Assembly (NCBI RefSeq): GCF_029958925.1
Contig: NZ_CP124616.1
Span: 3,224,001 to 3,288,000, forward strand
DNA: 64,000 bases
Direction: 5' to 3'
From: Tropicibacter oceani
GTDB lineage: Bacteria; Pseudomonadota; Alphaproteobacteria; Rhodobacterales; Rhodobacteraceae
Shown: piece after piece, positions 26,479 through 35,699 of the stretch
How positions within the stretch are numbered: the stretch's first letter is position 1
Layout: each line of letters opens with the position of its first letter
Made by a program: the position numbers and the translations under genes
Notes under the pieces: model-generated
Databases searched by the model: none
Told to the model about the DNA's origin: nothing
Seen by the model: only the letters and a program-made list of their open reading frames with translations

Positions 26479-26536
26479 TGGTCAAAGTGTTGCAGATGCC
26501 TGCCCACGGCGCAATAGGGCGCAGGGCGCGCGCGGC

Positions 26537-26740
26537 CTAATGTCCGCGAAAGACGTGCAGCAGGATGGTGTCGCGGGTCAGGCCGATCTCGGCCAGTTGC
26601 CGGTCGGACAGGGCACGCAATTCGGCAACCCGGGCCGAAAGCCGACGGTGACGGCGATCAAAGGGCGTGTCCAGAAGACGCGCCAGACGGGCAAACAGGG
26701 AAACGCGGCGCGGGGCAAGGCTGAGGTCGGCAAAGGCCAT
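26537..26740 (-). CDS. DUF1127 (YjiS-like) small protein
   Basis: The ATG at 26740 gives 67 residues, MAFADLSLAPRRVSLFARLA. The C-terminal half, RLSARVAELRALSDRQLAEI followed by GLTRDTILLHV, is the DUF1127 signature of small arginine-rich proteins found in many copies in alphaproteobacteria. Some members act in RNA binding and phosphate or stress regulation in Agrobacterium and Rhodobacter; the role here is unknown. It lies just upstream of the riboswitch on the same strand and divergent from ctaD. Confidence 0.85.
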   Translation of the reverse strand: MAFADLSLAPRRVSLFARLARLLDTPFDRRHRRLSARVAELRALSDRQLAEIGLTRDTILLHVFRGH

Positions 26741-26943
26741 GGCGAAAATTCCTTGGGCAGCGGTTGGCAGACAGTTGCCCCGATCATGCACCCCACCCCG
26801 GCGCCGCGGCAGTCCGGAAAGCCTGACCCAAGGGGCAAAACCGGGTCTGGAATGCCTTACCCGCAGCGGGTTTTGCCCCCTGTTCGGGCCAAATCGCATG
26901 GCCCCGACCCTGCGCCAGATCAATCCGGGTGCGACAATAATGT

Positions 26944-26957
26944 TTGATCTGTGTCAA
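26944..26957 (+). promoter_or_regulatory. FNR/FnrL-type box upstream of ctaD
   Basis: TTGAT-CTGT-GTCAA with flanking T and A (TTTGATCTGTGTCAAA) is a clear FNR-superfamily site, 116 bases before the ctaD start. FnrL in Rhodobacter and FnrP in Paracoccus control terminal oxidase genes, so repression or activation of ctaD by oxygen supply is reasonable. The 332-base gap otherwise holds only a short inverted repeat GGGGAA/TTCCCC around 27002-27030. Confidence 0.7.
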
Positions 26958-27072
26958 ATCCCGCCATTGCCGGACCCGCCCCCACATTCTAAAACGTGAA
27001 GGGGAAGACGTATGCGCTGGGGGATTCCCCCTGACGTGGTACGTTTGTTGAAAGACCAGCAGGAGGCATACA

Positions 27073-28743
27073 ATGGCAGACGCCGCCATTCACGGCCACG
27101 ACCACCATGACAACCGCGGGTTCTTTACCCGTTGGTTCATGTCCACGAACCACAAGGACATCGGGATTCTCTACCTGATCGTCTCTGCGTTCGCGGGGCT
27201 CGTATCCGTTATCTTTACCGTTTACATGCGCATGGAGCTTATGGAGCCCGGCGTACAATACATGTGTGCCGATACCTGGCACCTGATCGCCCAGCGCCCA
27301 TCGTGTGAGCCGAACGGCCACCTGTGGAACGTGATGATCACCGGCCACGGGATCCTGATGATGTTCTTCGTCGTCATTCCCGCGCTGTTCGGCGGTTTTG
27401 GCAACTATTTCATGCCGTTGCAGATTGGTGCACCGGACATGGCCTTCCCGCGGATGAACAACCTGTCGTTCTGGCTGTATGTTGCCGGCACCACCATGGC
27501 GGTTGCCTCGGTCTTCAGCCCCGGTGGCAACAACCAGCTGGGTTCCGGCGTGGGCTGGGTTCTGTACCCGCCGCTGTCGACCACTGAAGGCGGTTACTCG
27601 ATGGACCTGGCAATCTTTGCCGTCCACATCTCGGGTGCCTCGTCGATCCTGGGGGCGATCAACATGATCACCACCTTCCTGAACATGCGGACCCCGGGCA
27701 TGACCCTGTTCAAAGTTCCGCTGTTCTCGTGGTCGATCTTTGTCACCTCGTGGCTGATCCTGCTGTCGCTGCCGGTTCTGGCGGGCGCCATCACCATGCT
27801 GCTGACCGACCGCAACTTTGGCACGACGTTCTTCGATCCGGCCGGTGGCGGTGACCCGATCCTGTACCAGCACATCCTGTGGTTCTTTGGGCACCCCGAA
27901 GTCTACATCGTGATCCTGCCCGGTTTCGGCATCATCTCCCACGTCATTGCGACCTTCTCGCGCAAGCCCATCTTCGGCTATCTGCCGATGGTCTGGGCGA
28001 TCATCGCGATCGGCGCACTGGGCTTTGTTGTCTGGGCACACCACATGTACACCGTTGGCATGTCGCTGACCCAGCAGTCCTATTTCATGCTGGCGACGAT
28101 GGTCATCGCGGTCCCGACAGGGGTCAAGGTGTTCAGCTGGATCGCCACCATGTGGGGCGGCTCGATCGAGATGAAGTCTCCGATGCTCTGGGCCTTCGGC
28201 TTCCTGTTCCTCTTCACCGTTGGCGGCGTGACCGGCGTGGTGCTGAGCCAGGCAGGCGTCGACCGTGCCTATCACGACACCTACTATGTGGTTGCGCACT
28301 TCCACTATGTGATGTCGCTGGGCGCCGTGTTCGCGATCTTCGCGGGGATCTACTTCTACTTCCCCAAGATGTCCGGCCGCATGTACAGCGAACCGATGGC
28401 AAAGCTGCACTTCTGGCTGATGTTCATCGGTGCGAACCTGACCTTCTTCCCCCAGCACTTCCTGGGCCGTCAGGGGATGCCGCGCCGCTACATCGACTAT
28501 CCGGACGCCTTCGCGACCTGGAACTACGTGTCGTCGATCGGTGCCTTCATCTCCTTCGCTTCGTTCCTGCTGTTCTTCGGCATCATGTTCCACGCCCTGA
28601 CGCGCGGCGCACGTTGCACCCAGAACAACCCCTGGAACGAATGGGCCGACACCCTGGAATGGACCCTGCCCTCGCCGCCGCCCGAACACACGTTCGAGCA
28701 GCTGCCGAAGCAGGAAGACTGGGACAAGGGCCACGCGCACTAA
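27073..28743 (+). CDS. ctaD: Cytochrome c oxidase subunit I (aa3 type)
   Basis: This is the catalytic heme-copper subunit of the proton-pumping aa3 oxidase. The 556-residue protein has twelve membrane helices, the low-spin heme region [20 protein letters not shown], the CuB/Tyr motif [20 protein letters not shown], the histidine pair in [10 protein letters not shown] and the heme-ligand segment [18 protein letters not shown] lies seven bases before the ATG. As in Paracoccus and Rhodobacter, it stands apart from the ctaC-ctaB-ctaG-ctaE genes, none of which is in the window. An FNR-type box precedes it and a strong terminator follows. Confidence 0.98.
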   Translation: MADAAIHGHDHHDNRGFFTRWFMSTNHKDIGILYLIVSAFAGLVSVIFTVYMRMELMEPGVQYMCADTWHLIAQRPSCEPNGHLWNVMITGHGILMMFFVVIPALFGGFGNYFMPLQIGAPDMAFPRMNNLSFWLYVAGTTMAVASVFSPGGNNQLGSGVGWVLYPPLSTTEGGYSMDLAIFAVHISGASSILGAINMITTFLNMRTPGMTLFKVPLFSWSIFVTSWLILLSLPVLAGAITMLLTDRNFGTTFFDPAGGGDPILYQHILWFFGHPEVYIVILPGFGIISHVIATFSRKPIFGYLPMVWAIIAIGALGFVVWAHHMYTVGMSLTQQSYFMLATMVIAVPTGVKVFSWIATMWGGSIEMKSPMLWAFGFLFLFTVGGVTGVVLSQAGVDRAYHDTYYVVAHFHYVMSLGAVFAIFAGIYFYFPKMSGRMYSEPMAKLHFWLMFIGANLTFFPQHFLGRQGMPRRYIDYPDAFATWNYVSSIGAFISFASFLLFFGIMFHALTRGARCTQNNPWNEWADTLEWTLPSPPPEHTFEQLPKQEDWDKGHAH

Positions 28744-28766
28744 GCGCCGGGACCTGAGTGAAAATC

Positions 28767-28799
28767 GAAAGGCCCCGCATGACGCGGGGCCTTTCTTGT
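28767..28799 (+). terminator. Intrinsic terminator of ctaD
   Basis: GAAAGGCCCCGC (28767-28778) pairs with GCGGGGCCTTTC (28784-28795), followed by TTGTTTT. The stem has 12 perfect base pairs. Confidence 0.9.
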
Positions 28800-28906
28800 T
28801 TTCGGGCTGTCGATGTCCGCCCGGCACCCTATCATTCCCCTTGCGGGTTTGCCCCGATGCCCGCACCTCAACCACGCGCCCTGTCATCCACCAACCCAGA
28901 ACGATC

Positions 28907-29398
28907 ATGCCCCACACCTGGACCGAAACCTCTGACCACACCGCCGAGCTGCGCGCCTGGCCGCACAACTCCCTCTCGCCCGAGGGGTTCGCGGCGATGA
29001 TCCTTGGCTTTTTCCTCTTCGCCTCGATGCCCTTCTACGGGCTGCTGGGAACCAAACTTCTGTGGGCCTTGCTGCCCTTCATGCTGGCCGCCGTCGCGGC
29101 GCTTTATTATGCGCTGCGCAAGAACGAAAAGGATCGCCGCATCCTCGAGGTGCTGACCATCACCCCCGAAGTCACCCACCTGACCCGCACCAACCCCAAG
29201 GGCGACGTGCAGGACTGGGAAAGCAACACCTATTGGGTCAAACCCGCGCTGCACCCGTCCGGCGGGCCGGTGCCGAACTACGTCACGCTGAAGGGCAGCG
29301 GAAGAGAGGTTGAGATCGGCGCCTTTCTGAGCGAAGACGAACGCAAAGTGCTTTTTGCCGAGCTGGCCGACCGGCTGCGACGGCTGGGCCACCCCTGA
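28907..29398 (+). CDS. DUF2244 membrane protein
   Basis: The ATG at 28907 gives 163 residues. Two hydrophobic helices (about 29-70: FAAMILGFFLFASMPFYGLL, LLWALLPFMLAAVAALYYAL) are followed by a cytoplasmic beta-rich domain with RILEVLTITPEVTHLTRTNP and a C-terminal LSEDERKVLFAELADRLRR. This is the DUF2244 architecture often found near cytochrome oxidase genes in alphaproteobacteria, as here after ctaD. Its function is not established. The next gene begins 16 bases later. Confidence 0.8.
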   Translation: MPHTWTETSDHTAELRAWPHNSLSPEGFAAMILGFFLFASMPFYGLLGTKLLWALLPFMLAAVAALYYALRKNEKDRRILEVLTITPEVTHLTRTNPKGDVQDWESNTYWVKPALHPSGGPVPNYVTLKGSGREVEIGAFLSEDERKVLFAELADRLRRLGHP

Positions 29399-29414
29399 CC
29401 AAACGAGGCGCATC

Positions 29415-30317
29415 ATGGCGCAGGCCCCCGCCACACCGAAACCGCACCGCGCCCTGATCCGGTTGCTGGCCGCCCTCGCCGGCCCCGACGCCGCCATGGG
29501 CCGCGCCCGGGGCGACAGCGAAACCGCCGCCCTGGCCCTGCGCGCCGCCGGCCTGCCGCAGGCCCGGCGCGAAACCGTGACTTTCCTGATCCCGCTTGTC
29601 GGCCCGCGGCAGGTCGGCGACTGGCAGGCGGTCACCCAGCGCCTGCAATCGACGCTGCACAGCTTTCTGGCCCAGGACAACCGCAACTGGCGCGCGGTGA
29701 TCTGCTGCCAGCAGCGCCCGCCGCTGCCGGATGATCCGCGCATCACCCACCTGTCCTTCGACGATCCCACCCCCGGCAACGACAAATGGCGCAAGCTGGC
29801 GGCGCTTTGCGATCACCTTCCCGCCCTGTCCCTGCCCTGCGGCTATGTCATGAGCTTCGATGCCGATGACCTGCTGCGCCAGGGCACCGTGTCTGAAATG
29901 CTCTCGCGGCAGGCCCCGGGCGGCTACCTGGTGCAATCAGGCTATGTCATGGACCATGGCGCCGGAACCTATGCCCTGGCGGACCGCCCCAGCCTGGCGC
30001 AGCCGCTGCGCAAACCGTTCTGGAAACTCTGCGGCTCCTGCACGGCTCTGACCCACGACCCGGACCAACCGCAAAGCGCGCCTTTCCTGCGCGCCATGAC
30101 CGCGCATGAACACCGCATGTTCCCGCATCTTGCCGCCCTGGCCGGGCGCAAGCTGACGCCGCTCAGCCGCCCTTCGGTGCTCTATATCCTGAACCACGGT
30201 GAAAACTTCGGCGCGCGCCGCGGCCGGACCAGCTTCAAGACGCGCTTCGTCGAAAGGTTCCGCATCACCGACGCGCAAATCCTGCAGGACATCGCGCAGG
30301 ACTTCCCGCCTGCCTGA
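29415..30317 (+). CDS. Glycosyltransferase-like protein (GT-A fold)
   Basis: The 300-residue protein starts MAQAPATPKPHRALI. The GT-A core begins at TVTFLIPLVGPRQVGDWQAV and carries the metal motif SFDADDLL; the segment GNDKWRKLAALCDHL fits the family. It shares style with the glycosyltransferase at 24993 but is not a close copy. The donor and acceptor are unknown. It lies 16 bases behind the DUF2244 gene and could be co-transcribed. A dispersed repeat with a hairpin follows its stop. Confidence 0.7.
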   Translation: MAQAPATPKPHRALIRLLAALAGPDAAMGRARGDSETAALALRAAGLPQARRETVTFLIPLVGPRQVGDWQAVTQRLQSTLHSFLAQDNRNWRAVICCQQRPPLPDDPRITHLSFDDPTPGNDKWRKLAALCDHLPALSLPCGYVMSFDADDLLRQGTVSEMLSRQAPGGYLVQSGYVMDHGAGTYALADRPSLAQPLRKPFWKLCGSCTALTHDPDQPQSAPFLRAMTAHEHRMFPHLAALAGRKLTPLSRPSVLYILNHGENFGARRGRTSFKTRFVERFRITDAQILQDIAQDFPPA

Positions 30318-30323
30318 CACCGT

Positions 30324-30389
30324 GTTTCTTTGTGCTTGAAATATCCCGGGGGGGGCCGCCCACAGGGCGGCGGGGGCAGAGCCCCCACC
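30324..30389. repeat. Dispersed intergenic element, ATATCCCGGG class, copy 2
   Basis: TTTCTTTGTGC, then AAATATCCCGGGGGGG and a GGGGGCAGAGCCCCC hairpin match the copy at 515-572 over nearly the whole length. It fills the gap between the converging glycosyltransferase and GatB/YqeY genes, and the hairpin can act as a shared terminator. Confidence 0.65.
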
Positions 30390-30398
30390 CAACCCTGA

Positions 30399-30860
30399 TC
30401 AGGACGACAAGCGGTCCTTGACCATGCCGCCCACCGCGCCAAAGTCCATTTGGCCGGTGTATTTCGCCTTGAGAGCGCCCATGACCTTGCCCATGTCGCG
30501 GATCGACTCGGCGCCGACCTCGGCCACCGCCGCATCGACCGCCGCGGTGATCTCGTCCCCGGACAGGGCGCGCGGCAGGAATTCCTCGATGATCTCGATT
30601 TCGGCCACCTCGCGTTCCGCCAGGTCCAGCCGACCGCCTTCTTCATAGGTCCGCGCGCTTTCGCGGCGCTGTTTGACCATCTTTCCCAGGATCCCCAGGA
30701 CCTCGCTTTCGTCGACGCCCTGATCGTTGCCTTCGCCGCGGGCGGCTATGTCCCGGTCCTTGATGGCCGCATTGACCAGACGCAGCGTCGACAGCCGCAT
30801 CGCTGCCTTGTCGCGCATCGCCTGTTTGATCGCGGCATTCACCTTGTCGCGCAATTCCAT
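30399..30860 (-). CDS. GatB/YqeY domain-containing protein
   Basis: The ATG at 30860 gives 153 residues, MELRDKVNAAIKQAMRDKAA. The sequence has the YqeY pattern: MRLSTLRLVNAAIKDRDIAA, KMVKQRRESARTYEEGGRLD, EIIEEFLPRALS and the C-terminal DMGKVMGALKAKYTGQMDFG. This helical domain is shared with the tail of the GatB subunit of amidotransferases and may bind tRNA; the free-standing protein's role is not settled. It is divergent from carA. Confidence 0.9.
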   Translation of the reverse strand: MELRDKVNAAIKQAMRDKAAMRLSTLRLVNAAIKDRDIAARGEGNDQGVDESEVLGILGKMVKQRRESARTYEEGGRLDLAEREVAEIEIIEEFLPRALSGDEITAAVDAAVAEVGAESIRDMGKVMGALKAKYTGQMDFGAVGGMVKDRLSS

Positions 30861-31048
30861 GAGCCTCACATCCCCTGTTTTGGCATAAGCCCGCAGATTA
30901 CCCAAAGCCAGGAACCCGCGCAACCACACAAGACAAAGCTAACCCATTGAATATACGAAAGAACACAAATCCCTATAGGTCTTGACCCTGCCCGGCCCAC
31001 GCCGTAGGTTCCGCCCAATTTGCCCCACATAACCCGGGAGTCGCTGCC

Positions 31049-32197
31049 ATGCCTTCTGCGCAGAAACCTACCGCCTGCCTCGCGCTTGCCGACGGCACCC
31101 TGTTTTACGGCCAAGGCTTTGGTGCCACGGGCCAGTGCACCGCCGAACTGTGCTTCAACACCGCCATGACCGGCTATCAGGAAATCATGACCGACCCGTC
31201 CTACGCGGGCCAGATCGTGACCTTCACTTTCCCCCATATCGGCAATACCGGCGTCAACCCCGAGGATGACGAAACCGGCGATCCGGTGGCCGAGGGCATG
31301 GTCGTCAAATGGATGCCGACGCAAAGCTCCAACTGGCGCGCGGTACAGGAGCTGTCGGACTGGCTTGCCGCCCGCGGGCGCATCGCCGTCGGCGGCATCG
31401 ACACCCGCCGCCTGACCCGCGCCATCCGCGCTCAGGGCGCGCCGCATGTAGCCATGGCCCATGACCCCGACGGCAACTTTGACCCCGCCGCACTGGTCGC
31501 CGCCGCGCGCGGTTTCTCCGGCCTCGAAGGGCTGGATCTGGCCAAGGGCGTGACCTGCGCACAAAGCTACCGCTGGGACGAAATGCGTTGGGCCTGGCCC
31601 GATGGCTATCAGCCCCAGACCGCCCCAAAGCACAAGGTCGTCGCCGTCGACTATGGCGCCAAGCGCAACATCCTGCGCTGCCTTGCCTCGGCGGGCTGCG
31701 ACGTGACGGTACTGCCCGCCACCGCGACCTATGACGATGTCATGGCGCACAATCCCGACGGCGTGTTCCTGTCCAACGGCCCGGGCGATCCCGCCGCCAC
31801 CGGCGCATATGCCGTGCCGATGATCCGCGACCTGCTGGACAAGACCGCGTTGCCGGTCTTTGGCATCTGCCTTGGCCACCAGATGCTGGCGCTGGCGCTG
31901 GGTGCCCGCACCATCAAGATGAACCACGGCCACCACGGCGCCAACCACCCGGTCAAGGAACTGGGCACCGGCAAGGTCGAGATCACCTCGATGAACCATG
32001 GCTTTGCCGTGGACAGCCAGACCCTGCCCGCGGGCGTCGAGGAAACCCATGTTTCCCTGTTCGACGGGTCCAACTGCGGCATCCGCATGACCGGACGCCC
32101 GGTCTTCAGCGTACAGCACCACCCCGAGGCCAGCCCCGGACCGCAAGACAGTTTTTACCTGTTCGAGCGTTTCGCAGCGTCAATGAACGCCGCCTGA
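31049..32197 (+). CDS. carA: Carbamoyl-phosphate synthase small (glutaminase) subunit
   Basis: CarA hydrolyses glutamine and channels ammonia to CarB to make carbamoyl phosphate for arginine and pyrimidines. The 382-residue protein has the N-terminal CPSase domain (FNTAMTGYQEIMTDPSYAGQ) and a class I glutaminase domain with the nucleophile in FGICLGHQMLALALG and the HHPEASPGPQDS histidine-glutamate pair. carB is not adjacent. It is divergent from the YqeY gene across 188 bases and is followed by a glycosyltransferase gene. Confidence 0.97.
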   Translation: MPSAQKPTACLALADGTLFYGQGFGATGQCTAELCFNTAMTGYQEIMTDPSYAGQIVTFTFPHIGNTGVNPEDDETGDPVAEGMVVKWMPTQSSNWRAVQELSDWLAARGRIAVGGIDTRRLTRAIRAQGAPHVAMAHDPDGNFDPAALVAAARGFSGLEGLDLAKGVTCAQSYRWDEMRWAWPDGYQPQTAPKHKVVAVDYGAKRNILRCLASAGCDVTVLPATATYDDVMAHNPDGVFLSNGPGDPAATGAYAVPMIRDLLDKTALPVFGICLGHQMLALALGARTIKMNHGHHGANHPVKELGTGKVEITSMNHGFAVDSQTLPAGVEETHVSLFDGSNCGIRMTGRPVFSVQHHPEASPGPQDSFYLFERFAASMNAA

Positions 32198-32262
32198 AGG
32201 GTATTTTAACTTTGTCTTAAGGCTTTGCGTGCCAACTGATCCTCTCTGACGGGATGTGATCC

Positions 32263-34152
32263 ATGAGCACGCAAAGCCGCCAACTGGTCATAGGGCACCT
32301 GTCCCAGGCGCAGGCGCGTCGGGGCCAGCCCATATCACGCATTCTGATGGACGATGGCCAGGTTGCCCCGCGCAGCATGGTCGGCGCCCTGGCCGAGGCA
32401 TCGCGCACCGGCCAGACCATTTCCCGCGTTCTCGAGGCCGAGTCGCTGGCATCGCGCCAGGACATCCTTGCCGCGCAGGCCCAACACTATGGCGCCATGG
32501 TCCTGCGGCGCGACGATACGCCCCCCGATCCCGATCTTGCCAGGCTTTTGCCGGCCGAATTCTGCCTGATGCACGGGGTCCTGCCCTGGATGCGGCTGGG
32601 CGACACCCTGCTGCTGGCCACCGCCCGCCCCGAAGACTACGAAACCCTGCTGGGCATCCTGCCCGGCGGCCTGGGGCCGGTGATGATGGCGCTGACCCTC
32701 GAGGCGGATGTTCACGACGAAATCGCCGCGCGCCATGGCGATGCGCTGGCCAACCGCGCCGAAACATGGCGCGCGCCCGAGGACAGCTGCCGCGACATCA
32801 ACAGCGCAGGGCGCGGGGCCATCGTGGTCGCGGCGCTGGCGGCGGGGCTGTGCCTGCTGCTGCTGGCCTTTGCTCCGGCGGTGTTCTTTGGCGGCGCGCT
32901 TTTGATGGCGCTTGGCTCGCTTGTTGCGTCGCAGGGGATGAAACTGGCGGCTCTTCTGGCCTTGCCGCGCAGGCAGGCGCCCGCCGGCGCCGCCACCTTG
33001 CCGAAAAACCCGCCTACCATGTCGATCCTCGTGCCCCTGTTCAAGGAAGAGGAAATCGCCGAAACCCTGATCGCCCGGCTGACCCGGCTGACCTATCCCA
33101 AGGCGCTGCTGGATGTGGTGCTGATCCTCGAGGCGGGGGATGACTGTACCCACCGCGCGCTGGCCCGCACCCGCCTGCCGCCCTGGTGCCGCGTGATCGA
33201 GGTGCCGCCCGGCGCCGTCACCACCAAACCGCGCGCGATGAACTATGCCTTTCGCTTTACCCGCGGCCAGATCATCGGTGTCTACGACGCCGAAGATGCC
33301 CCCGCCCCCGACCAGCTGACCCGCGTGGCCGAACACTTCAGCCGCGCGCCGCCGAATGTCGCCTGCCTGCAAGGCATCCTTGATTTCTACAACCCGCGTG
33401 CCAACTGGCTGTCGCGCTGTTTCGCGGTGGAATACGCCAGCTGGTTCCGGGTTCTTCTGCCCGGTCTCGCGCGTCTTGGGCTTGCGGTGCCTCTGGGCGG
33501 AACCACGATCTTTTTCCGCCGCGCCGCGCTTGAGGCGGTTCAGGGCTGGGATGCCCATAACGTCACCGAAGACGCCGACCTTGGCTTTCGCCTGGCCCGA
33601 CAAGGCTATGTAACCGAACTGATCCCCACCGCCACCCGCGAAGAGGCGAACAACCGGTTCTGGCCCTGGATCAAGCAACGTTCGCGCTGGCTCAAGGGCT
33701 ATGGCATCACCTGGTGGGTGCACAGCAGACGCCCGCGCCAGCTTTGGCGCGAACTGGGGCCGAAACGCTTTGCCGGAATGCAGATCCTGCTGATGGGCAC
33801 CTTGCTGCAATTCGCCCTGGCGCCGGTGCTCTGGTCGTTCTGGCTGGTGCTGTTCGGGCTGCCCCATCCGCTGGACCCGCACCTGACCCGGCCCGTGATC
33901 CTGACCCTGACCGCCCTGTTCCTGAGCGCCGAGGCGATTTCCATCGTCATCGGCCTAGCCGCTGTCGCCCGCAGCCCGCATCGCGGCCTGACGCCCTGGG
34001 TGCCGACCCTGTTTGCCTATTTCCCGCTGGGCACGCTGGCGATCTACAAGGCTCTGTATGAAACCCTGTTCAAACCCTTCTACTGGGACAAGACCCAGCA
34101 TGGCCATTCCGCCCCCGACAGCCCCGCCGCGGATATCCCCGGCGACACGTGA
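32263..34152 (+). CDS. Processive family 2 glycosyltransferase with N-terminal MshEN-like domain
   Basis: The 629-residue protein has three parts. Residues about 10-130 resemble the MshEN/GspE N-terminal domain (GQPISRILMDDGQVAPRSMV, GQTISRVLEAESLASRQDIL, then LPAEFCLMHGVLPW). Two helices follow at about 185-235. The catalytic GT2 domain (about 255-480) has VYDAEDAP, TEDADLGFRL and QRSRW, the D-D-D-QxxRW signature of processive synthases. Four C-terminal helices follow. Such enzymes make beta-linked polysaccharides at the membrane. MshEN domains can bind cyclic di-GMP, so allosteric control is possible but unproven; the motif here looks degenerate. Confidence 0.85.
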   Translation: MSTQSRQLVIGHLSQAQARRGQPISRILMDDGQVAPRSMVGALAEASRTGQTISRVLEAESLASRQDILAAQAQHYGAMVLRRDDTPPDPDLARLLPAEFCLMHGVLPWMRLGDTLLLATARPEDYETLLGILPGGLGPVMMALTLEADVHDEIAARHGDALANRAETWRAPEDSCRDINSAGRGAIVVAALAAGLCLLLLAFAPAVFFGGALLMALGSLVASQGMKLAALLALPRRQAPAGAATLPKNPPTMSILVPLFKEEEIAETLIARLTRLTYPKALLDVVLILEAGDDCTHRALARTRLPPWCRVIEVPPGAVTTKPRAMNYAFRFTRGQIIGVYDAEDAPAPDQLTRVAEHFSRAPPNVACLQGILDFYNPRANWLSRCFAVEYASWFRVLLPGLARLGLAVPLGGTTIFFRRAALEAVQGWDAHNVTEDADLGFRLARQGYVTELIPTATREEANNRFWPWIKQRSRWLKGYGITWWVHSRRPRQLWRELGPKRFAGMQILLMGTLLQFALAPVLWSFWLVLFGLPHPLDPHLTRPVILTLTALFLSAEAISIVIGLAAVARSPHRGLTPWVPTLFAYFPLGTLAIYKALYETLFKPFYWDKTQHGHSAPDSPAADIPGDT

Positions 34153-34167
34153 CCGGCCGGGGCCGGG

Positions 34168-34818
34168 TCAGCTGTCGGCCTGCGCCTTGGCGTCCAGTTT
34201 CAACCGCGTGACAAAAGCCACCGAGATATGATCCTTGAGCGCGCGATAGGCCGCCTCTTCGTCGCGCCTAGCAATGGCATCGACGATCGCCGCATGTTCC
34301 GCCAGGGCGATTTGGCCGCGTCCGTCCGCCGCCAGCGACGTGGTCGCCATCAGCGCCATGGACCGGTGCACCAGGTCCAGTTGCTGCACCAGGAACCGGT
34401 TGTGCGACGCAAGGTGAATCATCTTGTGAAACCGCCGGTTCGCCCGGCTCAGCGCCGCCGGATTGCCCAGCAGGGCGCGGTCTTCCTCGATCATCTCGCC
34501 CAGAACCTGGATTTCCTCTTCGGTCGCATGGCGCGCCGCCAGCCGCGCCGCCAGCCCCTCCAGCTCGGATCGGACCGCGTAAAGCTCGGCCATCTGGTTG
34601 TGATCCAACGACGCGACGATCAGCGACCGGCCATCGCGCGACAACAGGCTTTGCGTCTCAAGCCGTTGCAATGCCTCGCGAATCGGAGTGCGCGAGACGC
34701 CAAACCGTTCCGCCAGTTCGCTTTCGACCAATCGGTCCCCGGGGCGGTAGATACCGCTGTCGATGGCCTCAAGGATCAGCGTATAGGCATCCTTTTGCGG
34801 CGGTCTGGCCTGGTTCAT
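34168..34818 (-). CDS. GntR-family transcriptional regulator (FadR/FCD subgroup)
   Basis: The 216-residue protein has an N-terminal winged helix-turn-helix (about 12-72: LVESELAERFGVSRTPIREA, LQRLETQSLL) and a helical FCD ligand domain with the metal-binding pattern of asparagine and histidines (RRFHKMIHLASHNRFL, EHAAIVDAI, LKDHISVAF). FCD regulators usually sense carboxylic acids. It converges on the glycosyltransferase gene and is divergent, across 101 bases, from the nucleotidase gene. The target is not evident. Confidence 0.92.
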   Translation of the reverse strand: MNQARPPQKDAYTLILEAIDSGIYRPGDRLVESELAERFGVSRTPIREALQRLETQSLLSRDGRSLIVASLDHNQMAELYAVRSELEGLAARLAARHATEEEIQVLGEMIEEDRALLGNPAALSRANRRFHKMIHLASHNRFLVQQLDLVHRSMALMATTSLAADGRGQIALAEHAAIVDAIARRDEEAAYRALKDHISVAFVTRLKLDAKAQADS

Positions 34819-34919
34819 GCGGCTCCTCCTTCACACATCGGGGCAGGTTACCCCCGCGATGTGAGCGCAATCAAGCGTCCCCATTGCCACAGGCCCCGCG
34901 GCGCACTAGCAATGAAGCC

Positions 34920-35570
34920 ATGACAAAACCGTTCTTCTCTCATGTGCGTCACTGGGTCTTTGACCTCGACAACACGCTGTACCCGCCCGCGGCACGCCTG
35001 TTCGACCAGATCGAGGTGAAGATGACCGATTTCGTCATGCGCGCCACCGGGGCCACGCGCGATCAGGCCAACCAGTTGCGCAAACACTATTGGGCGACCC
35101 ATGGCACCACCCTGGCCGGGCTGATGCGCGAACATGACATCGACGCCGAGGCCTACCTGGAAGAAGTCCATGACATCAGCTTTGACGCGCTGACCCCGGA
35201 CCCGCACCTGGCCGAAATGATCGCCGCCCTGCCCGGCCGCAAGATCGTCTATACCAACGGCAGCGCCCCCTACGCCGCGCAGGTGCTCAGGGCGCGCGGG
35301 CTCGACGCGGCCTTTGACGCCATCTACGGCGTCGAAAACGCCGGTTTCGCCCCAAAGCCCGAGCGCGCGGCCTTTGAAACGGTCTTTGCCCAGGACGGGC
35401 TGGACCCTGCCTTGGGCGCCATGTTCGAGGACGACCTGCGCAACCTTGCCGCGCCCTACGACATGGGCATGCGCACCGTCCACGTCGCCCCCGACCGTCA
35501 GGACGCGCCCCATGTTCATCATCACACAAGTGATCTGGCGGGTTTTCTCAGACGATTGGTTTCGAAATAA
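34920..35570 (+). CDS. HAD-family pyrimidine 5'-nucleotidase
   Basis: The 216-residue protein starts MTKPFFSHVRHWVFDLDNTLYPP. The DxDxT nucleophile motif (FDLDNTLY), motif II threonine in KIVYTNGS, the lysine in GFAPKPERAAF and the acidic motif FEDDLRNL make an intact HAD phosphatase of the SDT1/YjjG-like pyrimidine nucleotidase group. It probably dephosphorylates pyrimidine nucleotides in the cytoplasm. It is transcribed alone. Confidence 0.85.
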   Translation: MTKPFFSHVRHWVFDLDNTLYPPAARLFDQIEVKMTDFVMRATGATRDQANQLRKHYWATHGTTLAGLMREHDIDAEAYLEEVHDISFDALTPDPHLAEMIAALPGRKIVYTNGSAPYAAQVLRARGLDAAFDAIYGVENAGFAPKPERAAFETVFAQDGLDPALGAMFEDDLRNLAAPYDMGMRTVHVAPDRQDAPHVHHHTSDLAGFLRRLVSK

Positions 35571-35662
35571 TCAGGGGCGGTTTTCCGCCTGCTTTCAGCC
35601 TTTTGGCAAAAAGACATCAAAGATGCGACATTTCGCACATGTTCACCATTCTCCAGAACGCT

Positions 35663-35685
35663 ATTTGACCGTCAGGACGTCAAAT
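35663..35685. promoter_or_regulatory. Perfect inverted repeat before a small membrane-protein gene
   Basis: ATTTGAC (35663-35669) and GTCAAAT (35679-35685) are perfect inverted copies with a nine-base spacer. The repeat ends just before the ribosome site AGGAG and the ATG at 35700. The half-site resembles TTGAC/GTCAA, but the spacing is wrong for an FNR box. A repressor operator or an RNA hairpin that affects translation is possible. Confidence 0.45.
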
Positions 35686-35699
35686 TAGGAGAATTGAAT

